A stretch of 64,000 nucleotides of DNA from Novakomyces olei (GCA_016906335.1 JADEYG010000003.1:434001-498000), one strand, 5' to 3'; positions 9,231 to 21,800 are shown, counted from the first letter of the stretch. Numbers and translations are program-made. The notes: a model not told the origin generated them from the sequence alone.

Positions 9231-12200
9231 ATGTCTTGGGGAGGGAGCTCGGGGGCATTCAGTTTTGGAAACCAGAATCAGAATAACCAAAACACACAGG
9301 CTCCTGGAACCTCAAATACTGGGCTCTTTGGCTCTTCTAATACTGGTGGCGCACAAAGCGGTCTCTTTGGAGGTCAAAACAACCAACAGGGCACAGGAAA
9401 TGGTACAGATCAAGAATTGGTTTTGTTTTTTGTCCTTTTTTTTCTCTTAATTTTCCTTTTTTACTTTTTGTCTTTCGCGTTTTTGTCTGTTCTAGTTCTT
9501 TGGCCGTTTAGGTTATCATCTTCCATGTTGGATGGAATGGCCAATAATGAATTTGGCGTGTACTTGTTTGCCAATGGCTTTTCGATCGCCTCGTTTTGTA
9601 GTTGTAGGAACGTGCTAATCAGGTACTAGCATTCGGCTCTTCAGGTAATGCGTTCGGTACGCCGGCAAACAATTCTGGCGTAGGCCTTTTCGGGCAGCAA
9701 AACAACTCGTCTGGTAATTATCTCCCTTGTCAGCCGTGTGTTTAATTATAATGCTCAACCTTACATGTCTAATTGGAGACTTTGAATATGGAAGTGATTT
9801 TTTAAAAAACAAGTCTATTGTCAAAACTCAATTCCCAATCCTTGATTTGTCTCATTGAGTGTATGACCAGATGGTTCTGGAGCTGTACACCGAGCTGATG
9901 CCCTAGTCTTGTCTATTTCTACATGACAAGTCTATATTGTGTTCATTTGATCTAAAGCTAATAACACAGGCTTCAATGCAAACAACAACTCTGGTTTTGG
10001 TGGCGCTTTTGGTCAAGCGCGACCCGCTTTTGGCGCCGGTTCGACCGGGACTGCCGGCGCTGGTGGCGGAGGACTGTTCGGTTCTTCACAACCCCAGAAC
10101 ACTTCGCCCTTTGGTGGAGGTGGAGCCTTTGGCAGCAACAACACGGCGAGCACTACTCCTGCCTTTGGCCAGTCGGCGCAGGCAAACACTGGAGGGGGCT
10201 TGTTTGGGCAGGCTAAGCCTGCAACTGGTTTTGGTAGCCCTTCGAACACTTCTGGCGGAGGTCTTTTTGGGCAGCAAGCAGGGGCTAGTAACTCTGCCTT
10301 TGGTGGATCAGCATTTGGTGCAGGTAATACTACTTCTCCATCTGCGTTTGGCGGCAATAATGCAGCACAGATAGGGAACGGAACTGCTAATCCTCCGTGG
10401 CAAGTTACCACGGAAAGAGATGCTCAGAAAGGTGGAAGCAATCATTTCCAATCAATAACTTGTATGCCGGCGTACCAGAACTTTAGCTTTGAAGAGCTAC
10501 GGATGCAGGATTACAATCAAGGCCGACGCTTCGGAAACACGTCTGGTGCAGGTGCGTTTGGCCAGTCTAGCGGGTTTGGTGGGTTCGGACAGCCTGCAAA
10601 TACTGCCAATAACACAAGCCAGCCGGCAACTAGTGGAGGCCTGTTTGGAACTCAAACTCCCGGCAATAATACCTCGACTTTTGGATCGGGTTTTGGTGCC
10701 AATACGAATACTGCAGGAACAGGTTCACTGTTTGGGCAGCCACAAGGCCAAACTGCGCCTGGAACTACCGGCGCGGGTACAGGCCTCTTTGGCTCACAAA
10801 ACAATTCGCCCTTTGGCAGTAATACGGGAGCCAATGCTGCTGGCAATAGCTCTTCACTGTTTGGAGCAGCCCGGCCAGGCAATGCCTTTGGGCAGCCTCA
10901 GCAGGGCAATACAGCCTCTTCTACAGCTGCCAATTCAGGCACTGGAGGAGGCAGCCTCTTTGGCTCTCCTCAGACTTCAGTGTTTGGTCAGCAGCAGCAG
11001 AATAAGCCGCTGTTTGGCCAGGGCAGTAATGCTTTTGGCAGTGGCGGTCAAACTGGCGGAGGACTGTTTGGATCAGGCAGTGGCACTTCTGCCTTTGGCT
11101 CAGCCAACCAGCCGGCTCAGCAAACCACGCTTGGCGCAGGAGGAGGACTGTTTAACTCGGGTCAGTCGGGGTTTGGTACTCCACAGAACAATGCTGCAAA
11201 TAACCCTAATCAGCAGCAACAGCAGCCGTTAGGGTTTGGCGGGTTCGGAGGGCAGCAAACTGGCCAGCAAGGCCAGAGCCCTTCTTCCTTTGGGTTTGGC
11301 TCACAGGCTAATCAGGCTCAGCAGAAGCCGCTTTTCAGTTTTGGTGGGGCTAATCAGCAGCCACAGCAACAGCAACAGCAACAGCAACCGTCGGGAACGG
11401 GTGGGCTTTTCGGCCAGACGGCCAACGCCAATAATGCGAGTCAGCAGAAACCTGCTTTTAGCTTTGGAGGCTCAGCCACAACGACTCCACAGGGGTCCAC
11501 GGGTGGAGGGTTGTTTGGAAACACGGGCGGGACTGGAGGAGGGCTTTTTGGCCAGGCACAGCCCAGTCAGACTGGAGGTATGAGCATGATGATTTTGGAT
11601 TATGGTTATATTCATTATGTTTATAAAGATTTATATTTGTCTAGATTATATTTGTCTAGATTTATATTTGTCTATATTTATATTTATCAAGATTTCTGTT
11701 TGTCTAGATTTATATTTATCAAGATTTATATTTATCAAGATTTATATTTGTCTAGATTATATTTGTCTAGATTTTATTTTAATTTTGAATCAATTTCTCA
11801 TTTGATACTAACAAGCAGGCACTGGACTGTTCGGGTCTCCTCAAACCAGCCAAGCGGGATCTACTTTCGGGTCAGGTTTTGGTGGGACTGGTGGTCTTTT
11901 TGGGAACAAACCGGCTCAGCCTTTAGGCTTTGGCAATTCTCAACAGCAGCAGCAGCCTCAATTGCAGCAGCAACAGCAGCAGCCGCCTCAATCGACCGGA
12001 ACAGGTCTGTTTGGTAATACAGGAAGCGGCGGCACTTCTTCGCTATTTTCTAGTGGACTCGCTCAGCCTCAGCAGCAGGCGCCCTTGAACAATCAATCTT
12101 CTTCGCTGTTTGGCTCTCAACAGGCTCGGCCATTTGGCACTCAGCAGCCGCAGCAGATGCTTCAGCAGCCGCAGCAGCAATTTCAGCAGCAGCAGCAGCC

Positions 12201-13584
12201 GCTCCAGGCCTCAATCGATCAGAGCCCTTACAGTACGAATCCGCTATTCAATGCCAGTGGAATCCAGCAAGCTCAGGCTTCAGTGGGACCGATCGCCTCG
12301 CCTTTAAGCACAGGACTGCAGAGGAAAAAGCCGGCAGCAGTGCCCATGTTTCGTCTTTCGCCAAGAGCGTTTGCGTCTCCTAAAGCACAGTTGGGTTCTA
12401 GTAAGCTGGGATCGCCGATTGATGCCTACTCCTCAATGTCCTCCTCCTCGTTACTGTCAGGCATTGCTTCGCCAGCTACTGACGTGCCGAATGGACGAAG
12501 AGGTCTCCGTCTTTACAATGCGCTGGACGATGATGTTGTTCTGAGCCCGGAAGCCTTTACTCCCAGAAAAAACCTAAAAAAGCTGGTTGTTGAGCGCAAG
12601 ATGGCAAATGCCAGTGTTTCTGGGGAAAGTCCAGGTGAAAGTTTCGCCACCAATGGATCAGGTTCACGAGGCATTCAGTCGGGTCCGCCTCGGGATGCAC
12701 CTGTCGGAAGGCAGCCTGAATCGGGGGACACGCCGCTTACACTCGCCCTCCCGAGTCAAAGGCAGAATGCTGAGCCTGATGGACTGGGATCAGAACCAAG
12801 TGAAGGCCGGTTCAATGCCCGAGGCCAAAATGGAGAAAAGCCTAGACTCAATGGTGAACCTATCGCCAACAAGTCTGAATTCAAAACACCTCAGAAACCG
12901 TTTGATTTAACAAACAGCAACAGCAGTAACAATAATAATAATAATAATAACAATAATAACAATAATAATAACAATAATAATAACGGAGGCAGTGCAGAAG
13001 GGTATGTGAATAGAGACTTATTCAAGCCTCATGACCTGTACAAGAGTCCTCCTGTGGTTACGGGCGAGTCTCTCTCGCAATCGCAGTCGCCTTTTGCGAC
13101 TGGAAACGCTCGGCTCTCTGACCTGGACGACGGACTGTATTGGACTTCTCCGTCGCTGTCGAAGCTGCAGGACTATACGCGGGAGAGTCTGAGGCGGGTG
13201 GCCAATTTTAAAGTAGGCCGGCGTGGATTCGGACAGGTCAGTTTTATGCAGGATGTTGATCTGAGCACGATTGACCGGCTCGAGAGCATTCCTGGTGGAA
13301 TCGTATGCTTTGAGCCCAAACTGTGTACAGTGTACCCCGATGAAAGCCAAAAGCCGCCTGTTGGCGAGGGCCTTAATGTCCCAGCGACTATTACTCTTGA
13401 AAAGTGCTGGCCACTGTCTAAAGAGACACGGGAACCCATCTTGGACCCGGATCATCCACGGTTCCAGCAGCATATCAAGCGGCTCAAGCGTATGTCTGAG
13501 ACAGAGTTTATCGACTTTACTGCGGATAACGGTGGGTGGATATTTAGGGTTAAGCATTTCAGTAAATACGGGTTGGAGGGAGAC

Positions 13585-13616
<32 letters not shown>

Positions 13617-16600
13617 GATGGAGGTGGAGAAAGGTACTGTAAAGGCTTCTAGGTTAGATTCTAGAAAAGTAGTAGATTCTGGAAAAGTAGTAGATTCTAG
13701 AAAAGATGCAACGCAAGGCGCTGTTCAAGGGTCTGTACCTGTACCTGTACCTTTGTTAGAGACAGCGCCTGCTAAAAAACGAACACTGGCAGAGCAGCAA
13801 ACGTCCTTTGGCAAAGTCTTTGACTCGCCTAATTTATCACAAAAGTACCAGAAACTGCCGGGAGCTTTTCCTCTCGCTGACTCGGATACAGATTACTACC
13901 AAGGGCGTCAGCTCTATCCCTTTGCCGGCAACGATGCGGCAGCCAGTGACGACAGGCAAGAACTTGGTCTAAAAGACAACTCTCAGCTGGTCAAGTCTCA
14001 GGCTTATGCTAGCAGCAGTGTCGGGTCTGCGTCCAGTCCGCCCGAGCTTTTTACGGACGACTATGAATCGGACCATGGCTCTTTGGCCTCGTCCCGTCCC
14101 GGTTCCCTGCTACGTTATGATAGCAAGTCGGCAATCAGGCAGCAGCAAAATGACTCGGAAACAGAGTCAGGAGGCAGTGCCAGCGTAAAAGACGATATTT
14201 CAATGGGCATTGCTGATAGCAATTTGCCTCTGGCTCAGACTTGGTCAGAGCAAATCAATGCGTCGATGGAACGCGCTTCTTACCTTGCCGCTCCAGTTTC
14301 TGCTCTGACGCATACTGATTCGGATTATTACTTGCGCATCAGCCGGTCTAATGATGCATCACGCACTCTGCGCAGAGCAAAAAGCACAGCGGTCTTGGAT
14401 TTGTCAGAGGTATTTTGAGACCTTATTTATTTATTTATTTTTTTTTTTTTTTTGAGCGAATCGAATAGTTCTAGTCCAGTGTTTGTCTATCTAAACTTAC
14501 CTGTCTTTGTACTTTTGCAAATCAATTTTTTCTAATTGCTCTAGAGTAACCAGGCTCCGTCTTTTGCAAAGTTTGCAACAAGCACTCTACTACTCGGGAA
14601 CAGTGCAGGTGAAGTATCATTTCACTCCCTGCAGTCAAAAGAGGTACGGCGAGTAAAAGACAGATTGTTCAGTGGCGCAAATTGTAGAATTTAACAACAG
14701 CAGTCTAGTGCAATATTTTTGTAATTGATTGTTTCTGCTCTTTATTATCTGGTCTTTATTATTATTTATTATTTATTATTTATTATTTATTATTTATTAT
14801 TTATTATTTATTATTTATTATTTATTATTTATTATTTATCATCATGTTTAATCTACTGTATATATAAATATACTGACCCCAAAGTTTTCTAAACAAACCC
14901 CGTACTTTTCCGCCTCGCTTGAGGCTCAAATTGCACAGAGCCAAATTTCGACAGACAAGGACGGGCTGCCAGCCGCTTACCCCCGTCCTTCACTCGATGC
15001 TTCAGTGTACTTGTCGTGTGTGGCTGGAGGCGAGGCGTGCTCGCTATACAGAGATGTATGGAGTGTAGCGCGTCTCCTATTCGACCCTATTCAGTTGAGT
15101 GATGAAGGGCAGTTTTCTCCTGAAACTAGGCAAAGAATCCGGGACGCAATCCGTACGAAATCCTTGGCGGACTGGCTTGAAGCTTCAGCTGCCTCAGCAG
15201 TAGAGACTGATCTGGCCCAGGCTCAGACGGCAGAGCAAGAGATCCTGGTACTTTTGAGTGGGAATCTAGTGCAGGATGCGTGTGCTACTGCAGTAAAATC
15301 GGGCAATCTTCATCTGTCCGCTCTGCTAAGTGTTATCGATGGAGACTCGTCTCTGCGAATGGAGTTTAAGCATCAGCTCGAGCATTGGCGGCTGACGGGC
15401 GATATGGACTATATTTCGCCTAAAATTACAGCCATTTATGAGCTTTTGAGTGGCGAAATTGCTGCGGCCCAGCGAGATTCCTACCTGGCAAGTCTGGACT
15501 GGCAAAGATCTTTGGGTCTGCGCGTCTGGTACACGGGCGCAGACTCGGCCAGCGTAGAGAGCGCTGTTGCTTCCCTCGAGGCAGATAAAAAATCTATAAA
15601 AAACAGGAAAGACGGGGACAGTATTGTGTACAGGCTCATGCTGCTGTACACTGAATCGCTGGACTCTTTTCTGGAACAAGTGCTGCTTCCTGCGAATGAA
15701 GCTGAGGATAGCGGTGGCTTTGTCGGGCTGGCATGGCAGCTTTTCATCTACCTCGCCTACACCAGAAGGGTAGCAGACTTTTCTGATCGCGAAACGAGTC
15801 TGATTGAGGACAAGAGTATGGGAAACGGGCAAGGCGATAAAGAAAAGGAGAAAAAGACGAGTGCCAATTTTGCCAAAAATCAGGCTGGTCAGAGTCAGGC
15901 TGGTCAGAGTCAGGACAGTCAGAGTCAGGACGCGGCTGTTTCCTGTTCAGTATTGGCGGACAAGCTGACTCTGCGATTCTCCAAACTCCTTGATCTCTCT
16001 GGTGCGTGGGAGTATGCAATTTTTGTGTGCCTCCACCTGGAAAACCCTGTTGTTAAAGAGCAAGCAATCCGAGAAATTCTGGCGCAGAGAGTGGTTGTGA
16101 GTGGAACAGAATTCGGCTTGTCTGCCAAAAGTTCCGCAGTGACCTTTTCACCCTCAGAGATGAAAGCGATAGAGCAGTTCCGTGTCCCGAGTGCTTGGGT
16201 GCTGGAGGCAAAGGCCTTGAGAGCTCAGTACGAAGGGCTGTACGAGCAGCAAGTAGTATACCTGCTGGCAGCTGGAGCCACTCGGGAAGCTCACAGTGCC
16301 CTGCTGCACAATATTGCACCTGCCTACGTTATCGAGGGCAAGTATGGCAAACTGGAAGCTCTGCTTGCCCAGTTCAAGGACGTTGCCAGCCTGGGCAACG
16401 CTTGGATGACGGGTGGACAAGTTTACGTGGATTTTTTACGGCTTTTTGCACCTGCTAAATTGCCTGTTTTGCAACTAAAGGGCGCTGCTCCTGCTGCTGG
16501 CGTGCAAGAGACACTTTTACGTTTGCTCGCTAATCTCTCTGGATTCAGAGCCATTGAAATGAAGCAAAAAGTGGCAAAAACTATGCTCTCAGACAGCGTT

Positions 16601-16714
16601 TTTGAAGCGCTGATAAAGCTGCCGGATGCCCGGAGTTTGCACGTCAATTGGCATTCCCTTTGCCCGTCTCAGAGTGGGCGGTACAGGGTGGAACGGTTCC
16701 TCGCTTCTGGGTAG
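9231..16714 (+). CDS. NUP98: NUP98-NUP96 precursor nucleoporin (Nup145/Nup189 type)
   Basis: Nuclear pore precursor that cleaves itself into a mobile GLFG nucleoporin (Nup98) and a scaffold subunit of the Y-complex (Nup96). Exons: 9231-9402, 9630-9713, 9970-11577, 11819-14409, 14545-14643 and 14885-16714, about 2127 residues. The first about 1000 residues are GLFG/FG repeats rich in Asn, Gln, Gly and Ser. The Gle2/Rae1-binding GLEBS motif (ITCMPAYQNFSFEELRMQDY) is near residue 245. An Asn run is coded at about 12915-12982. The autoproteolytic domain starts near residue 1057 (DGLYWTSPSLSKLQDY) and ends at the cleavage motif HFSKYG near residue 1200, cut between F and S. An acidic linker and the alpha-helical Nup96 part follow. 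The donor after 14643 could instead lie at 14656 in the same phase. Confidence 0.93.
11578..11818 (+). repeat. Minisatellite inside nucleoporin intron 3
   Basis: The intron (GTATGA...ACTAACAAGCAG) is largely built of 14-16-base units, TTTATATTTGTCTAGA and the variant TTTATATTTATCAAGA, repeated about nine times between 11625 and 11775. It reads through in the coding frame, so the translated repeat could be mistaken for protein, but the GLFG repeat pattern resumes exactly at the proposed acceptor. Confidence 0.75.
14757..14840 (+). repeat. (ATTATTT)n tract in nucleoporin intron 5
   Basis: About a dozen copies of a 7-base ATTATTT unit, inside the intron before the last NUP98-96 exon. Confidence 0.8.
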
Positions 16715-17264
16715 TCTTACGAGAATAAATATAATTGTATCAAAAGAGGAATCAAGCAAAACAGAAGCAAACAAAAGAGAATCAAGCAAAAGAGAATCAA
16801 ACAGAATTAAACAAGAATTAAAAAGAAACTGAAACAAGCAAATATTACAATACAACTAGTGTGCATATGGGCTTGATTCATTATGATTGATGGCCACCAC
16901 TGTCTATTATTCATACCCTTGTTGTGTAATAATCATAAACCGCTTTTTACTAGTGGACCTGTGGGACTCTTCACAATTAATATTTACTAGTGGGTCTGTT
17001 TGTCTATTCGACCTGTCTGCGAGTTTCTCGTAGCAATGCCGTAATAATGCGAGCATTGAACGGGCCTTCCAGCCTCCTATAAAACTGGCAAAATAGTGGT
17101 AAAAAAATAAATAAAATAAAAATGAATAAAAATAAATAATTAAATTAAATTAAATTAAATTAAATTAAAACCTAGGCTGTCTGTACAAACGGCACAAGGC
17201 AAGTCTCCAGTATAGCTGTGCCGGGTATCAAATAAGAATTCCAAAACAAATCTTCCAGCCCGAC
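16715..17264. other. Intergenic between convergent NUP98-96 and RPA14-like genes
   Basis: 3' flanks of two converging genes. Degenerate purine repeats (units like AGCAAAAGAGAATCAA) fill 16735-16830, and a (TTAAA)n tract lies at about 17142-17168. No gene seen. Confidence 0.55.
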
Positions 17265-17639
17265 TCACTCGTGTTGAGCCTTCTCCCTCTCCTGCCTTTG
17301 CAGCCTTTTCCGCTCGGCTTTCAGCCGTTTACGCTCGTCCTTATCCACGGGCCTCGTATCGTCAAAAGTAGCTGGTTCCGCAGCGTCATTTCCCGCTTTT
17401 GCTATATTTTCATTGTCAATTTTAAGCGCCTGCGCCTGCGTGTACGACTCGTGCGTCTCGCGTCCCGCTAAATTGTCTTGAACCCTTTGCAGCTGCGCCA
17501 ATATCTCTGTGGCAATAAGCGCTTCATTTCGTACTGTCGCAGACGCGTGAGCGCGTGTGAACCTCGACAGCGTTTTTAACGCGTCGTCCGACGAGATTTG
17601 TTGCTGAGAAATTACTTTTCTGTACGTCGGAACTTCCAT
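17265..17639 (-). CDS. Small RNA polymerase I subunit, RPA14/Ker1-like (probable)
   Basis: Single-exon frame with ATG at 17639, 124 residues. Residues 14-55 (SSDDALKTLSRFTRAH ... ILAQLQRVQDNLAG) resemble the conserved helices of yeast Rpa14 (STDEVLQFLESF ... ISQLKRIQRDFKGLP). The last 28 residues are a Lys/Arg/Glu-rich charged helix (DERKRLKAERKRLQRQEREK), recalling the name-giving Lys/Glu-rich tail of fission-yeast Ker1. Rpa14 pairs with Rpa43 to form the stalk of RNA polymerase I. The assignment rests on weak similarity recalled from memory and on overall layout; a different small charged nuclear protein is possible. Codon use and ATG context look normal for the window. Confidence 0.55.
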   Translation of the reverse strand: MEVPTYRKVISQQQISSDDALKTLSRFTRAHASATVRNEALIATEILAQLQRVQDNLAGRETHESYTQAQALKIDNENIAKAGNDAAEPATFDDTRPVDKDERKRLKAERKRLQRQEREKAQHE

Positions 17640-18603
17640 TGCCGAAGGAGATTCGTAATCGCGATGGTCGGCCGGTCAGAGTGTTTCAAGTGATTATGTT
17701 TTTTTTTTATGTTCGGTTTATTTTTGATTTGAATATTAGATTTCTGCTCGTTTTCATATATTACTTTTTTTTGGTATTTTATTTATTTATTATTTATTAT
17801 TTATTTATCATTTATTTATTTATTTACTTATTACTTATGTATTTATTTGATATATATATATATATATATATATCGCTTTTTAATTGTTTAAATTTTTAAT
17901 ATTTTTATTGGTTTGTTTACTGTTCGAGTTACGCATCCAATTCACATTTTAATTCTTATTTACGTTTTCATATATTCTTTTTTGCGTGGTGAGTACGATT
18001 ACAATTGTCCACTATAAAATTCCTATACTTTGAATCCGTATCGGCGCCGTACTGATTACCATCTCGTGCTGTTGAGCAAATATTGTGTCTTTCTTATTGC
18101 CCCTTATAATACCTGCCTTTTCTGGTTCTTGCAGGCATCTGCAATTTCTAGATTTTACCAGTGTACGTTTTGCCGTGTACGCCGTGTTTCAAGGGCCTGT
18201 GTCCATTGTCTATCTCCTGTCATTTTTACGTTCTACAGCAGCTTCATACGGCACGCATGGATCAGGTAAAGCTCTCTAATTTCTGTAATTAATTCCCAAA
18301 AAACAATATATTTGCATAGTGCACTGGCACTGTAGTCTTGCTCTGTGAAACACCATAGAATAACACGTTTGGCCCCAAGACCTTGATGAGCGCTTCAAAG
18401 GATAATATACAATTCTGAACGCGGTTCCGCCTCGTTGACCCAAGCGCTGAGACTGTTCAGTATTGAAAATTCATTATAACCCGAGGTTCGAATAGATATA
18501 CCAAAGGGTGTAAAATGCAGACCAAAAGAATAGATTTTGAAACAAGTTGATAACAAATTTAAAAAATATGTATATGATAAATAAAAATAATAAACAAAAA
18601 TAA

Positions 18604-18634
<31 letters not shown>

Positions 18635-18800
18635 ATTATAAATAATAAATAATAAATAAAATTATAAATAAAATAATAAATAAAATTATAAATAAAATAA
18701 TAAATAAAATTATAAATAAAATAATAAATAATAAATAAATAAATAAAAAATAAAAACAATTTTCAAGTCGATTTAATCTAGTTTAATAAAATCAAACCAA
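17640..18800. other. Intergenic, RPA14-like start to CDC4 3' end
   Basis: AT-rich spacer with (ATTT)n/(TA)n runs at about 17770-17872 and a long (AATA/TAAA) tract at 18583-18745. A possible spliced plus-strand exon lies at 18136-18250 (polypyrimidine and GCAG before, GTAAAG after), with two usable frames, but I found no convincing partner exon. Confidence 0.45.
18583..18745 (+). repeat. (AATA)n/(TAAA)n low-complexity tract
   Basis: About 160 bases of AATA, TAAA and longer ATAAAATTATAAATAA units, downstream of CDC4. Confidence 0.9.
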
Positions 18801-18855
18801 GTATACCCATCAACGATGGGTATACAGTCCTGAAAACGGGCGGCCGCCCGTTTTC
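18801..18855. terminator. Twin perfect inverted repeats at the CDC4 3' end
   Basis: GTATACCCATC / GATGGGTATAC with a 3-base loop (18801-18825), then six bases on a 24-base perfect palindrome of GAAAACGGGCGG (18832-18855). The second one runs into the CDC4 stop codon (18854-18856 on the minus strand). A role in 3' end formation or mRNA stability is inference. Confidence 0.5.
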
Positions 18856-21800
18856 AAAGGTCAACGAAATCGTCACTGTTGGGTATGACTATACGATTAC
18901 TCCTCTCTGACTCTGGAACACCGTCCCTTTCAGCTCCAAAATCAAGCACTTCAATCATGGTAACGCTGTCTCGCTGTACGGCGGCAACGCATCTCCGATC
19001 GTCAAACCCAACTTGCCAAACGTTGGAGAGTCCTACCAAGAGATCCCTGAGGAACTGCCCAGTTCTAACGTCCCAGAGCTTTAGTGTTCCATCGCTGCCG
19101 CTAACGACTTTAGACTCGTCGTGCTGGAAGCAGGTGATTGCTCCAAAGTGGGCAGAAAGCACGTGCTTGCATTCGGCAGTATCCGGGTCCCAGATACGGA
19201 GGGAAGCGTCAGCGGCGGCAGATACCAGTCGGCCATATGAAAGACGTAGCAGCCCGACCAGCATTGTATGGCCGTGCAGGACGTGGAGACAGGACCCGTT
19301 TTCCAGACTCCAGATTCTCACATTAGAATCGAGGGAGCCGCTCATGCACCGGCGGGCAGGGTAGTCGAGCACAATACTGTAGACCTTTTGCGCATGGCCA
19401 ATCAGCCGCCAAACACATTCGCCAGTAGATATCCTCCAAACCCTGACTGTGCAGTCGTAACTGCCACTGACGAGGAGGTCGCCGTGTCCCGCGATAGAGC
19501 GCACTGACGCAGTATGCCCCCGCAGAGTGCGGACAAAATAAGGGTTGTTTGGGTTATTGTCGTTGTGGTTAGGGTTAGGGTTAGGGTTGTTGTTATGACT
19601 AGGGTTAGGGTTAGGGTTATCATGCTCAAGTTCAGGAGAGGAAGGTGCTTGCGGAGGAGCGAAATCGGGGTCTCCGTCACGTGGCAGCCGCCATACGCGC
19701 AGGGTAGAGTCACGGGACCCCGTGACTATCAGTGGCTCCCTATGAGGGCAGTTCCCTGAGCTGCTTTCGCCATTAATTGCCCACTCTTCGCCACGCAGAG
19801 GCGGCATAACGATCTGGAGGCAGCGGACGGTGGACGTGTGGCCGTAGAAAATCTGAGTGCACCTGCCAGACTCGAGGTCCCAGACACGGATAGTGCGGTC
19901 CGTTGACCCGGAGACAAGAGTGCTGCCTTCGTACTGAAGAGCCCAGACGCCTCCGTCGTGGCCGACGAGCCGGCGGAGGAGTCTGCCTGTCGTGGTAGAG
20001 CAAACGTTGATAAAGCCATCGTCAGAGCCGGTAACGATCTTGTGCTCGTCAAACTGGAGGCACGTGACAACGTTGTTTGGGTGGGAAGTAAAAGAAATAT
20101 GCCTCGGTTTGGCTGTCGCTTTCATCCAGTTCTCCCTGTTTATATAGTGCCGACGGTAGAGTTCCTTGAACAGCTGCTGCTGGTGTAAAGAGCTGGCAGC
20201 TTTGGTTCCCATATTGTCAGTGGCGGACTGTACATCCTCTCGAGCCGGTCTGTACGCCAAAGCGTCAGCGTCAGTAGAGCCACTCTGGGGTTTTGCCTCT
20301 CTTGAGCTGGAAAAAGTAGGGGAAACAAAAGTAGGAGAAACTCGTACTTTTGTTCTTTCCTGCCATTTGCTGTTGTCACTATTGCTGTTGTTATTGCTGT
20401 TATTATTGCTGTTGTGACTATTATTATTATCATTATTATTGCTGTTATTGCTGTTATTATCATTATTATTGTTAATATTGCTGTTGTTAGCAGCCAGTTC
20501 AATCTCCTCCCTTTCCTTTGGAGTGGCAAAGAACCCGTCACGCTCAAACCTAATCTTCCACAGCCATTCGTCAGCGTTGACGAGAGCCGACCACGTGTGG
20601 GACACCTGTGCCACTCGGCACAACGATCTGGCGTCCAGTTCGTGCAGGATTTTAAGGGACAGCTCGAGCGGCAAAAGACCCAGAAAGTCGCGTCTCTGAG
20701 TGGGCTCAATAACGCTCATTACGCTCTGCAGCGTTGACTTTTGGCAGCGTTTGAGAAGGTGGAACATTAGGTACGACTGCACTGAAGGATGGAGGTGGTC
20801 AAAGGAGCTCAGGATTTGTGGGACACTGAGCAGAGAAGGCATATCGCCACTGCGTGAGGAGAGAGGCACTATTGAGTGGAGAGAAGGGCTCTCCTGTCCG
20901 TTTTTTGGAGGGGTTTCCAGGCTGGTTGCTTCCTCATCCTCCTGCCTTCCTTCACTCTGCAAGCCAAAACTGCCGTCTGCCCGGCCCCGGCTGCCGCTGC
21001 TGGGCGACTGCGTCGGCGAGGGAAGAGGGTGGGGCTCAAACACGTGTCTGCCTGCCTCTGCCTCTGCCAGCCGGCCGCCTTCTTCGAAGGGGTTAGTGTC
21101 CCCAGCCTCGTAGACGGGAGTCGTTAGCGACTCCTCGTTCGTTTCCACACTGCTCGAAAGCCTCTGACAAAAGTTTCGTGAGCCAATTGGGCCTGAATGA
21201 TGAGCGTGCAAGTGCTCAATCGAGGGAGCTGCTGCTGCTGCTGCTGCACTGTCAGACTGTGACATGTTTTGTGACATGTTTTGTGACATGTTTTGTGACA
21301 TGTTTTGTGACATGTTTTGTGACATGTTTTGTGACATGTTTTGTGACATGTTTTGTGACATGTTTTGTGACGTATTTTGTGACATGTTTTGTGACGTGTT
21401 TTGTATACTATGGGCCAAGCTGTCGGCACAGCCGAGGACTCTGCATCCCGCCGACGGCCGGACTGGCTGAGGCGCACAAGTGTCGATAAACGCGGGCGGC
21501 GTAGACGCGGCACTTGACGGTCCCTGACTGTCGACGGCTAAGGATACTTGCCGGCGTTTACGAGGAAACAGTGTGGACGCGTCGTCGGCACTTGAAGCGT
21601 TTGACGCTGGCGCAACTCGTTTGTTTGACCCGTTGGCCTTTTCGTGCGCCTCCACGGTAGCTTGTTTTGCGTCTCCCGTACACTGCTCGCGGACGGTACT
21701 GCGGTTCCCGTTCTTTGCAAGTTCGTTTATAGTGTGTTGCAGCTGGCGATTAGATCAACAGCAGTGAAAAGTAGAATAGGAAACGGGGAAAGTAATAAAA

